Source: Trifolium pratense (lineage: Eukaryota; Streptophyta; Magnoliopsida; Fabales; Fabaceae). Taken from it: a stretch of DNA of 64,000 bases. Below the pieces are notes generated by a model. It was not told the origin of the DNA, did no database searches, and saw only the letters and a list, made by a program, of their open reading frames with translations. A program made the translations under genes and the position numbers. Shown piece by piece: positions 23,173-34,297 of the stretch. The stretch is from positions 26,184,337 through 26,248,336 of the forward strand of contig NC_060064.1 of assembly GCF_020283565.1 (NCBI RefSeq), given 5' to 3'. Position 1 is the stretch's first letter, and each line of letters opens with the position of its first letter.

Positions 23173-23244
23173 GGGGCATTCCGAGAATTGAACTCGGGAC
23201 CTCTCGCACCCTAAGCGAGAATCATACCACTAGACCAAATGCCC
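23173..23244 (-). tRNA. tRNA-Pro (AGG)
   Basis: On the minus strand the 72-nt sequence starts GGGCATTTGGTCTAGTGGTA and ends with box B GGTCCCGAGTTCAATTCTCGG and acceptor AATGCCC plus discriminator C. The acceptor stem GGGCATT/AATGCCC is perfect. The anticodon arm TCTCGC-TTAGGGT-GCGAGA places AGG in the seven-base loop. A T5 run for polymerase III termination follows at 23164-23168 (minus strand). CCA is not encoded, as expected for a nuclear gene. Confidence 0.97.
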
Positions 23245-23249
23245 AATGA

Positions 23250-23855
23250 TGACAATTTTCGCCTGGTTATACATCAATATTATACATAGGAGGCTTCATG
23301 TTAATTACATTTATTTTTTATTTTATAAAAATAATATATTGATTTACATTGTTAATTCAAATCTTGAATTTAATTTTTTCAGAAAAATATTAATTTTTTT
23401 ATATGAAGCAAAATATTAATTTAAAGACAACGAGTAAACATATATAGTATTTATTCAGATTTATCCATTACAAATTCTTAGATATATGAACTCTGAAGCT
23501 TAGTTAAATATATGTGTAGTTAAAACTCATTTAAATTTTGGATTAATTTTAAAATAAATATAAAAGTGACATTGAATTTTGTATATAGGATAACGATATC
23601 CAACTAAACTCCGAGGTACTAGAGTGTTCACCTTATCCTTTTAACATTCTTTTGTTTGTTAATGTATACATCCGATCATTAGGATAAGGGACCTTTGTAA
23701 TTCGGAGTTTGATTGCAAGGTAGTAGAGTTTAAATAAACATTATTTTTCAAAAAAAACTAACTCAAATTCTTCTGAACAATCCATCCTAAAACAAACTCA
23801 TTAACTTTGAGGTTAAATCACTTGGTAAAAATTAATATTCTTTACTATATATATA
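23250..23855. other. Intergenic, no gene seen
   Basis: AT-rich sequence between the tRNA gene and the second palindromic element. A weak inverted repeat (ATAACGATATCCAACTAAACTC about 23592 with GAGTTTGATTGCAAGG about 23705) may be an old MITE. Confidence 0.35.
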
Positions 23856-25465
23856 GGGGGCTGCTAACTTAGACCCAGTTGGGTCTAAATTAGCAAAGTG
23901 CACCTTTTCAGTTAGACCAAAATACCCATTCTTTTTAATTAATTAACCAAATTACCATCAATGGACGCGGATCCAGTGTCGCGTGCGTACCGCAGGACCA
24001 TGGTTACACGCCGTTGATTTCCATCAGACAGCCAAGATCTGATCTCATCAAGACTGTCTGATCAATCAGACAGCCCAGATCATCCGAATCCATCAGATTC
24101 CAGCGCGTGCACCACACTGGATTACATCCTGGAGAGAGAAGAATCTACTTTTTAAAAGCAGGACACGTGTCGCTGTCTGATTGGCTGGGCGTGATTTTTT
24201 TCCATTTAATACTTTGAACTCAATTATTTCGTTGTAAATTAATTTTTTATTTTTTATTTTTATACCAAAATTCATAATTTTTTTTTCTCTACAAATAGAG
24301 ACTTGGTTCGTTTGATTTGGACACAGAAAAAAAAAACCCAATTTTTCACTACCTTAATCTCATTTTTCACTACCTTACATCAACTCACTGAAACCATTCT
24401 ACCAGGAAAATGGTTTCAGATTACAACTCTCTGAAACCATTCTACCAGATAAATGGTTTCAGAAGCAAACACAATTAATAAATTACTCACTGAAACCATT
24501 CTACCAGTAAAATGGTTTCAGAATACAACTATGTGCAACCATTCTACAAGCTAAATGGTTTCAGAAGCAAATAACTAATAATCAACTTACTGAAACCATT
24601 CTACCAGCAAAATGGTTTCAGATTACAACTCTCTGAAACCATTGTACCAGATAAATGGTTTCAGAAGCAAACACAATTAATAAATTACTCATTGAAACCA
24701 TTCTACCCGTAAAATGGTTTCAGAATACAACTATGTGCAACCATTCTACCGGTAAAATGGTTTCAGAAGCAAACATTAGTTTTTAATTACCGTTTTATCT
24801 CATTTAATTAACTAAAAATAGTTTCAGGTCTCCAAAAATTTCATAAAATATACCAAAAGTTCCAGAATATTATCTACTATTTTCCTGGTATAATGGTTTC
24901 AGTGAGTTGGTTGAGTGGTGCGTGTTAAATTACAACACACAAGTAACGTATTTAGTAGACAAAAAATGAGATTAAGGTAGTGAAAAATTGCATTTTTTTT
25001 TCGGTGTCCAAATCAAACGAACCAAGTCTCTATTTGTAGACAAAAAAAAATTATGAATTTTGGTATAAAAATAAAAAATTAATTTACAACGAAATAATTG
25101 AGTTCAAAGTATTAAATGAACAAAAATCACGTCCAGCCAACCATTGTGTGACACGTGTCCAACTTTTAAAAAGCAAATTTTTCTCTCTCCAGGGTGTAAT
25201 CCAGTGTGGCGCACGCGCTAGAATCTGATGGATCAGGATGATCTGGGTTGTCGGATTGATCAGACAGTCTTGATGAGATCAGATCTTAGCTGTCTGATGG
25301 GAATCAACGGTCTGTAACCATGGTCCTTCGGTACGCGCGCGACACTGGATCCGCGTCTATTAATGGGTATTTTGGTTAATTAATTAAAAAGAATGGGTAT
25401 TTTGGTCTAATTGAAAAGGTGCACCTTGCTAACTTAGACCTAACTAGGGTCTAAGTTAGAAAACC

Positions 25466-25467
<2 letters not shown>
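23856..25467. mobile_element. Palindromic (TA)n-embedded element, copy 2 (inverted)
   Basis: About 1.61 kb, orientation opposite to copies 1 and 3. The left end GGGGGCTGCTAACTTAGACC corresponds to their right end, and the right end GGTCTAAGTTAGAAAACCCC to their left end. Long inverted arms carry the same GC-rich, GATCTGATCTCATC and ACACGTGTC blocks. The centre holds eight GAAACCATT hairpin units. A short (TA) run precedes it and a long (TA)n follows at 25468-25541. No open frame. Confidence 0.86.
24388..24768. repeat. Hairpin array inside palindromic element 2
   Basis: Eight units of CTGAAACCATT-CTACCAG-(G/T)AAAATGGTTTCAG type, two of them starting GCAACCATT. Spacers are shared with copies 1 and 3 in the inverse orientation. 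Confidence 0.88.

Positions 25468-25541
<74 letters not shown>
25468..25541. repeat. (AT)n microsatellite
   Basis: About 37 uninterrupted AT repeats abutting the right terminus of palindromic element 2. Confidence 0.97.
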
Positions 25542-25543
<2 letters not shown>

Positions 25544-25929
25544 TTAATTTTATTATAAAAAACAACCAAACTTATAGCATTACCTCTAAGCTCTTTTGAA
25601 CTTATTTCATTAAGTTTCACGGGTAAACTTTCTAAAAATTATCTTATTCCACAACCCTTTCACTTAATATAACCATTTATTGAAAAAACATTTAACTAAA
25701 CTAAAGCACTCCTAGTTTAGGGGCATTACTAGCTAAGTGTGTGTGTGTGTGAGTTAGTGTTCTGTGGTAGTTGGCTTAAAAGTTAGTCACAAACATTCAA
25801 AAATGACATTGGATTAATTGATTAAGAATGAAGTGGCTACAAGTAATGGCTACATCTGGAAGAATGAAAAACAAAAACAATTTTCAACAACCTTGATTGG
25901 ACAAAATATTTATCAAATAAACCAAGACA

Positions 25930-26086
25930 TTGAGTTCAAGTGGTTAATGAGCTTCCACTACGACCGATTGTTCGGGAAAACCTGAGTTCGATTTCTAGTA
26001 GGAACAATTCTTGGCCAGACTTTCCTAACCTCGTAGTTGAACTCTGGATTATTAGGGAGCCGAAAGGCTATTACCAAAAAAAAAAA
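25930..26086 (+). mobile_element. tRNA-derived SINE in the promoter of LTP gene 1
   Basis: Box-A-like GAGTTCAAGTGGTTAATGAG and box-B-like CTGAGTTCGATTTCTAG spaced as in tRNA-derived SINEs, a body ending AGGCTATTACC and an A11 tail at 26076-26086. The DNA upstream of the duplicate LTP gene (about 29300-29345) lacks it, so it inserted after the gene duplication. Confidence 0.7.
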
Positions 26087-26213
26087 TTAACAAATTTGTT
26101 TTTACACAAACTTTTCAATCCTAAGTGGTGCAATAAGATATTTAGTAAGAAATGTACTAGTGCAAGCTCCATTAATCTAAGGTGGATGACTAGACTAACC
26201 ACAATTTTAGTAC

Positions 26214-26220
26214 TATAAAA
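26214..26220 (+). promoter_or_regulatory. TATA box of LTP gene 1
   Basis: TATAAAA about 87 bp before the ATG. Its surroundings (GGTGGATGACTAGACTAA upstream) are conserved before the duplicate gene. Confidence 0.7.
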
Positions 26221-26300
26221 TCCCATCAAATGCATGTATTGTAACATAAAACTAACTAATTTCACCAAGAGATATTACACATAAATTAGAAAGAAAAAAA

Positions 26301-27164
26301 ATGGAGGGTGTTATGAAATTTTTGTGCCTTGTTGGTTTTGTGGTCCTTATTGCAGGGATTGGTAGAGTTGAAAGTGCTGGTGAATGTGGAAGGGGTACTA
26401 CACCAGATAATGAAGCATTTAAGCTAGCACCTTGTGCAAGTGCAGCATCAGATGAAAATGCTAGTGTGTCTCAAAGTTGTTGTGCTCAAGTTAAGAAACT
26501 TGGTCAGAATCCAAGTTGTCTTTGTGCTGTTATGCTATCAAACACTGCCAAAATGTCTGGTGCTGACCCTCAAATTGCTGTTACTATCCCTAAACGTTGC
26601 AACATCGCTACTCGCCCCATAGGTTACAAGTGCGGACGTAAGTGACCAACTAACTACTCCTCTGGTTTCTTTTTAAGTGTCGATTATTTAGAAAAAAATT
26701 GTTCATATTTATTGAATATGGAATGTCTGCAATCAACAATTTGATGCATTCCGTAGTCAATAGACTAATGATTGTTGGATCGAGATCAGATAGTTCAGAT
26801 TTTATTGTGGATTTTAGTTGATCTTGTTTTTTAAATAAAAACTATTGAGCTTGAAATCTAGAGCACTTGATCTCAATGCAACAATCACAAATGTGTTAAT
26901 GTTGACTGCGTGAATGCGTCACAGACTGCAGGCAATCCTCATTGATATTTATTTGTTGTTTTCAAAATTCAATGCAACAGTAACATAGTTTATTGCTAAA
27001 ATCTGCCTTCTTTTATGCAACTATAACCATATTTATGCCTAAGTTTAATGTCAAATAACTATGTAGCTAAATATGTTTTTATATTTGTTTTGTCATTTTT
27101 CTTGATAAATCAATATGCTAATTCTTATAAAATGATGAATTTTGCAGCTTACACTCTTCCTTAA
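26301..27164 (+). CDS. DIR1-like non-specific lipid transfer protein, 117 aa, two exons (gene 1 of a tandem pair)
   Basis: Exon 1 is 26301-26637 and exon 2 only 17 nt (27148-27164), joined GT-AG in phase 1 so that the protein ends IGYKCGPYTLP. Residues 1-26 are a signal peptide (MKFLCLVGFVVLIAGIGRVE). The mature protein has the eight-cysteine motif of the plant LTP/2S-albumin fold: C29, C45, C60-C61, C73-x-C75, C100, C111. The spacing, with CLC and IPKRCNIATRP, is that of the DIR1-like group. Such proteins are secreted and bind lipids; DIR1 itself carries a systemic-immunity signal, but that role cannot be assumed here. Reading through the donor would give a C-terminus of GRK instead. It is 97% similar to gene 2, differing at five residues. 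Confidence 0.92.
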
Positions 27165-29462
27165 AAGAGTTGAGGTTGCTGCTGAAAACAAAGATAATTG
27201 GGATATGCATTGTTGCTGGTAGCTACTAGTATGGTCACCACAACTTAGTTGTGTTTGTATTGTAACTTTGTTGTTTATAGTGTGGATAAGAGCTAGCAGC
27301 TCATTTGTGTACACCCTCATCAATAAAACATGCACTTTCAGTATTTTATTTTATGTGCCTACTTAAACATTTCAATTAGATGCTTTTGTATTATATTTCA
27401 ATTACTATTTACTATTGTTGGTATGGATTTAACTTGGTGGTTTTGAATCTCAATCGTTTATGTGAGGATTTTATTAGAGATAATACGAAAGTATCTCCGT
27501 AAGCGTTTTTTGGATCTTCAATTGTATTGGCCCGGGTGCGGGTCTAGGAAAAGTTGTTTATTATAAAAAGAGGAAAAGTTGAAACTGAACTATTATAATA
27601 AGTCTACTAGCTCAAAATATTTTATCTATTACAAACTGAGGCATACGAAAATTACATTGGTGTCTGAGTGAAACTGAACTCAAAGAGACGTAAGAATCTT
27701 ACATTGGTCTGAGTGAAGCTGAACACAAACTAATTACTAAGACATGTGAATATTACATTGTTCAAAGGGACATTTTCTCCTTTCTCCGCTTCAATATTCT
27801 CCACAGTTGCATCGCAAATGCAGCATGCTGCTGCACCTGCAGAGGATTGACAGCAAGTTGAAAAAAAATATGTTTAAAATCTCCATCAGACATCAGTCCA
27901 AGTTGCATTCTCTGCAGAGGAAAGTGAGCTTCAATTTATGAATTATATTATAAAAAATGCATCAGCGTAGCGCAATGTCGATTTTTTCAGAAATAATAGG
28001 CATTCAAATTCACCATAAAAGCTAAAAATGATCAAAGAATTACAATTGTGTCAAAGAGGTTCTTTTCTATGCCAACTTCATTTTGAATGATATAATGGGT
28101 TTGTAGATTGCTCCTTATCTTCTGAGCATTTGAGCCATCTACTAATTTGCAATTGGATTTGGCGAGACCCGTAATTTTGAGGTGGGCTTGACCCGCCACG
28201 AGTACTGGAGGCCCAAAATGCCTAAATTCTTATCAATATATTATGGCGTGCTTCATAAGCCTTATCGGATAGGAATAAGATCGAGTCACACCTAAGAAGA
28301 TAGGTCCGGAAGAATAGGACACATGGACACGCCATGAGTGAGGGGCGGAGCTAACAGCCCGCTCCCACGTCCACTAGGAGATATTCTCGCCTAAACAGTT
28401 AGGGGATAGAAGCTTAGTGCCATTAAGCAAATCATCACTTTTTACATATTCACTAAAACTCCTAGGCTTGAGTTCAGAGCATTTCCGATCAACTATTAAC
28501 CTAAAACGGTGTTTGCAAGAACAACAATAATGCCTTATGATAAACCAACATTGGTGCCATGGTTAGTTATTGGTAACTTTTATCACGATTCCTATGTTTT
28601 AGGAATCAAAACAAGGGAATTCAGTTTTGTGAAGTTAGAAAATGTCAAAACAATGGAATTCATATGTTCGCCTAAACAAGGATTGTCTCTTCTAAATCGT
28701 AAATTCTCATTCACTTAAATTCGAAATAAATCCCAATCAATGCAATCATATGCTTAAGGAACTCAAACCGTGTATCGACTTATACCATACCAATTTAATA
28801 ATTAACCATTTATTCAAATGTATACTGTGAGATGTCCTATATAAACTGGAGGCAATCTTCAACTTACAAGCCGGTTTTGTAGGGTTGAGTTAGGCTAACT
28901 CTCAATTCTAAGATAGTATCAGAGTTTCTCGAAGATCTGTTTGATCACTTACTATCAGTTTTTTGCTATCGGTCCATCCATCGTTTATATCCACCCATCA
29001 AGTCCAATAATACTAAGGGTGATGGGATCGATACGTTAAGAAGTCTCGTAATAGATGTAAGATATCTTAAGATAAAGTAAGCATATGGTTAAGTTTATAA
29101 AGATGGGTTACCTAATGAAATGAGTGAGTGTAAGCTAGTGTTTTGTGGTAGTTGGTTTAAAAGTTGATCACTGGCTTGCAAAAAGGGAATTGAATCACTT
29201 GATTGAAAATTAGGTGTCAGCATAACATAGCTCCCTTAATTCACATACTGCAAGTAATGAGTAATTACTACATCTAGTGATCTAGTAATTGTCACCTACC
29301 TTGATATTGAACAGCAAAATCAACAAATTTGTGTCGACACAAACTTTTTTATTACTAAATGGCACAATAAGATATAGTAAGAAACTCACCAATTTGTATT
29401 AGTGCAAGCTCCATTAATCTAAGGTGGATGACTCACTAGACTAAAAAGCACATTCTTAGTGC
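27165..29462. other. Spacer between the LTP genes
   Basis: After the 3' UTR of gene 1 (AATAAAAC at about 27324) the spacer is non-coding. GC-richer stretches at 28140-28420 and 28830-29060 look like worn retrotransposon pieces. 29100-29460 is homologous to the promoter region of gene 1. No other gene seen. Confidence 0.45.
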
Positions 29463-29469
29463 TATAAAA
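29463..29469 (+). promoter_or_regulatory. TATA box of LTP gene 2
   Basis: TATAAAA about 90 bp before the ATG, in the same context as in gene 1 (AAATCTCATCAAGTGCAT follows). Confidence 0.7.
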
Positions 29470-29552
29470 TCTCATCAAGTGCATTGCATTATTGCATAGA
29501 ACTAATTAATTTCACCAAGAGATATTAGACATATATTAAGAAGAAAAAGAAA

Positions 29553-30742
29553 ATGGAGGGTCTTATGAAGATGTTGTGTCTTGTTGGTTTTGTAGTACTT
29601 ATTGCAGGGATTGGTAGAGTTGAATGTGCTGGTGAATGTGGAAGGGGTACTACACCTGATAATGAAGCTTTTAAGCTAGCTCCTTGTGCAAGTGCAGCAT
29701 CAGATGAAAATGCTAGTGTGTCGCGAAGTTGTTGTGCTCAGGTTAAGAAACTTGGTCAGAATCCGAGTTGTCTTTGTGCTGTTATGCTATCAAACACTGC
29801 GAAAATGTCTGGTGCTAACCCTCAAATTGCTGTTACTATCCCCAAACGTTGCAACATCGCTACTCGCCCCATTGGCTACAAGTGCGGACGTAAGTAACTA
29901 ACTATTGCCCTCTAGTTTTTTTTAACTGTCGATTATTTAGAACAAAATTGTTCGTATACATTGATTCTGGATTGCTTGGATTCGGAAATTTGATGCATTC
30001 ATGTAGTCAATAAAACCGTGGTTATTTGATCAAGATCGAACAATTTAGATCTGAACAAAACTGACAAAATTTATTTCTAAAATCTACCTTCTTTTATGAA
30101 ACTTGAAACATATTCATGCTTAAGAAAGAAGTAAGTCCTTATTATAAGAAAATTTTAATGTTTTGGTTTATAGAAGGTTTGATGTATCGAGTCCTATAGA
30201 TCAGATACAACAAACATTTTAAGAACCAAAAAAATAAGAAAAATTCTTATAATAAGGATCGGAGGAAATTTTCTTTTTGTTGAACGGAAACTATATTATT
30301 AACTAGGTCCTTGCACAAGACGAACAAAGACTACTAAAAAAACGAAACTACATAACAAAGGTGCCGTATATATGCGGAACACCGAAAATAACACCAAAAC
30401 AAACACCTTCTAAACGAGGTCCACCTCCTAATCCCATAATTAGAAAGACACCCTTCAACTTCCAGACCACCAGATAAAACACCAACCCGGCTCAGAAAGT
30501 TGTCACTAGACACCAACTTCCGATCTCGAATAAAAAGCGACCAGCCCATTAGAATCCAAAAACAGCTCCGTAAAGCGAATAGCTGATGGAGCAAAGGACC
30601 TGAGGGAGTATGTTACTAGTATTAGTTATTTTCTATTTGTCAGTTTTCTTGATGGATCAATATTTTTAAGTAACCTTGATATGCATCAATATACTAATTA
30701 CTCTTATAAAACTCTGATTTTGTAGCTTACACTCTTCCTTGA
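29553..30742 (+). CDS. DIR1-like non-specific lipid transfer protein, 117 aa, two exons (gene 2 of a tandem pair)
   Basis: Exon 1 is 29553-29889; exon 2 is the 17-nt 30726-30742 (CTTACACTCTTCCTTGA), giving the same KCGPYTLP end. Signal peptide residues 1-26 and all eight cysteines are as in gene 1. Differences are V4L, F7M, S25C, Q58R and D89N; S25C adds a cysteine just before the likely signal cleavage site. The intron is 836 bp against 510 bp in gene 1 because it gained a MITE (about 30130-30611) with a retroposon nested in it. Same strand, promoter and 3' UTR as gene 1, so this is a recent tandem duplication. Confidence 0.92.
30130..30611. mobile_element. MITE with nested retroposon in the intron of LTP gene 2
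   Basis: The left terminus GTCCTTATTATAAGAA is mirrored by TTCTTATAATAAGGATCGGA at 30243-30262. The expected continuation GAGGGAGTA is found only at 30602-30610. The 330 bp between (about 30269-30600), read on the minus strand, is a non-LTR retroposon 3' piece ending GTTTCCGTTCAACAAAAAGA. The nesting is inferred from this interruption of the terminus. Confidence 0.6.
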
Positions 30743-30959
30743 AAGAGTTGAGGTTTGTTGCTGAAAACAAAGATCAATGGGAATGCAGTGTTGATGTTAG
30801 CTACTAGTATTAATGTCACCACAACTTAGTTATGTGTTGTATTGTAACTTTGTTGTTTATGGTGTGTACCTCTTGAATAAAACGTGCACTTTCAGTGTTT
30901 TTTTTTGCCTACTAAAACTTTTTAGTGGATGTTTTTATTTACTATAGTTGATGTGGGTT

Positions 30960-33900
30960 CAACTTAAATCGTTATATTTCGAATCTCGTCGTTGATGTGA
31001 GGCTCTAGGACCTAACACTAGTACTCCAAAACTTCTCTATTATCAAAGGTTTAATTGCAGTTTTAGTCATACTATTTTCACCATTTTGTAGAATTGGTCC
31101 TCCTATTTTAAAATTTGACAATTTTAGTCTTCCATTAAATATTTTGTCTAAATCATGGTCCCCTATTTTGTCTAATTAATTAAATGAACATTAGCCTGTA
31201 AAATGTAGTTTTATATCTATTTGGATCTTCTTCTACCATTCTCTACTTGTGCATCATATGAAGATAAGATTAGATGCATAAAGAGAATAAATAGATGATG
31301 ATGAAGAAATGGAAATTGGATTCCCTAGCTACGATTGTTGCATGGTGCAGCAGTTGTAGGACCGTTAAATTTATATAAGGGTTTGTAGGGGTTACAATTA
31401 CCGCACTATGCAACAGTAGTAGATGATCCAAGCTCACAAAATACAATTGATTAAATTCAAAAACAAAATCTTGACATAAAAAAATAATAAAATTCCGTAA
31501 ACTATTTCTTGAAATAGAAGGATATTAGAAATTCCATACTAGATGACTAGTCAGCAAGATATGTTTAATATTACATCCGATCCTTTTTATAAAAGATAAA
31601 TTATTTATTACATATTGAATAAATGATACATCTGATCTATATTATATGACTCAAAATAGTAAATATCTTTGTCAACTACAAAGCAATTCAAGGGAAAAAA
31701 ACAAGAAGAAAATCTTAACAACCAAACATTTACATCAACCATTACATTACTTGTCCCACCATTGATGGATAAGGATATAGATGAGATGAGAAGGATCATG
31801 TTTTGGACATAGTACATAAATGAACATAGGCTCAATTTCTAGAAAACTAGGATAAGAAATTGAGTGGACAAGCCCATTAACCAACTGTTTTGTACTACTA
31901 CACGATATTTTCTCTCTAGCCTCCCATGTATCTTTTATACCCCTAAATATTCCAATTTTTCCCTTGCTAAAAACTTTGGTTCGCAACAAACCGAAGTTTT
32001 TTCTAGTTCAAATTCAGAAAAAATTCGGTTAACAGAAACCGAGTTTTTTATTTCAAGGCAAAAAAAATTCGGTTTGTAGCAACCGAAGTTTTTATTGAAG
32101 AGGGAAAAAGAACCATGAGACCCAAAGAGAAAACATCTACTACGTACATGTTTCTAGATAATTATGCTTCATAGGGTTAGACCACACTTTATCTTGAAAG
32201 GGTTTTTTTTAACTTATAGCAATGTGTGGAAATTTTGTTGGCTTTCATGGAGTGTGTAATAAAGATGGTTCATGAATCTATAACTTTTGAAACTCTTAAA
32301 GAATATTTTATTAATCTTATATAGTACTGCATCATCTACAACCCGTGAATGTGTAGCCAAAAGTGACTCAAGAATCTACAACTATGGCATAAACTATAGA
32401 TAGCTTATAACTTATAAGTGTGTCAAGAAACAAAAATACAATACATGCATATCACATTGTGAATTTTGGAGGAGAAAATTAATTCACCAAAAGATGCTGC
32501 CTACAAGACCTATACAAGGACAGAAACCTTGCTATTATGCTAAGCATCTTAGTTTTAAAAAATTCTTGCTAGGAATCGATAGTTTATTCTATAAAATTAC
32601 CAAAGTTTTAAAGTGATTCTTAAGTTTAGTGTTTTTGGGTATGAAGTGCAATGACAACATTAATTTTAAGTGAATTGATTCTATAAAATGATACGGACTA
32701 AAAGTGAGATGAAAATAAAGGGATTTATATTTGGATACAATAATGTAAAATTGAGTTGAACAATAAAATTGAGATGAAAATGAAAATAAAGCTTCAGTTT
32801 CTAACTTTCCCTAATGAAGGTTGAAAGCAGTAGCCCCTGGGAATATTGTTTCATGAGGAATCCCCCTTTCCCTTGTACTGTGTTAACCTCTTGTGGATTC
32901 AGGCTACAACTAGGAGATCTCGTCAAGTCATAACTACTGAACTCATACCTGAAATTAGGAGTGGTGACCTTAATTTCCGCAGCCAAACGATCTATGCCGG
33001 CTCCATACCCAGAGTGGGGTAGGTGGTTGAGGAGGTGGTCCAGAACCCCATATTCCTACCCTAGGGAGGTGAGATGGAGAGAGGAGGCTCGGAGACAGGG
33101 AGCAACCAAATATTTCAAAATTAATTTTACACCTCTAAAACTAATTTTGGATTCTCCAAAAATGAAGCCAAACATACACTAGTCATTAATGATTTTCAAT
33201 TTCAATTTATTTTTTTTAAGTTTTGTTAATTTTAATATCAAAATGTTTAACCTCTACAATTTTAAGACTAGACTAGATTAATGATTAACTTGAAAAGAAT
33301 CATACTCATAGCCTGTAATGAATCTATCTAAAACACGGTAATTCACCATTATTTTATAGAAGTTACACTCGCTACTTTTTGAAAAATCAAAGTGGATCAT
33401 CATGATTCTGATATACCCACCGTAATACTATACATACACATACTTACATAGTTAAAAAGCATATATAACAGCACAATTGTATCCTAGAGGAATTGAAGAT
33501 TAGAACTTATATAATACAACTTATATTTAAATACTTTGTCAAAAACAAAAAACTTATATTTAAATACTACGATCCAGTTTATAAGATTACCGTTGAACCA
33601 TGTCTAACATGTATAATACAATGTTTTTAATAAATGGATCGACTTGAAGTGGTTGCTTACTTGCCACCATTATGTTTATTTAACCAAAAACAATAATAAG
33701 CACGGTGGACCACTTGTGAAGGTGGTCGACGGTAGCATTAGCCATACAAAGAGTATATAAAGTAGAGGGAAATACACTCATAAAGTACATTATTTTAGTT
33801 CAGCCACTGATACTCTGTAATCATTACATATAAAATGCAAATTACATAGAGTTGAAACTACTAAAAATAGAGTTTCAACCCATTAATGTGAAAGCTAGAA

Positions 33901-34297
33901 TCATCAGCAACATAAAAGTTGCTAATGATACATATTCCTATACCATACAGCTTATACATTATTCTGTACAGGAAACTGAAAAGAAATATGTATAACTATA
34001 GGAAACTGTCACACTATCTTCCTATTTACCTGCAATTATGTATTCAACTGATTAATAATACACCATACCTAGAAATTTCGATGAAACATAGTTAGTCACA
34101 TAGGTAAATTACGGATTTGGATTCCCTGTAGTCAAGTAATCACGCATTCATGCGATGGATGAATTTAGTTGCAAGTAAAAGACAATGTAAATTTTCCGAT
34201 TGCGTGGTCTTGTTACTATAGGAAATCTAAATCCGTAAATTGGTGAGAAATTCATTTACCTTGAGGAGCATATTTCCCTAGGCAAGTGTGTGATCTT
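30960..34297. other. Intergenic DNA, no gene seen
   Basis: Contains half of a GGTCC-type MITE (31050-31190) and repeated AAACCGAAGTTTTT/AATTCGGTT words (31970-32095). A G+C-richer island at 32800-33110 has organelle-like composition. The rest is AT-rich. Short open frames show no family resemblance. Confidence 0.4.
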
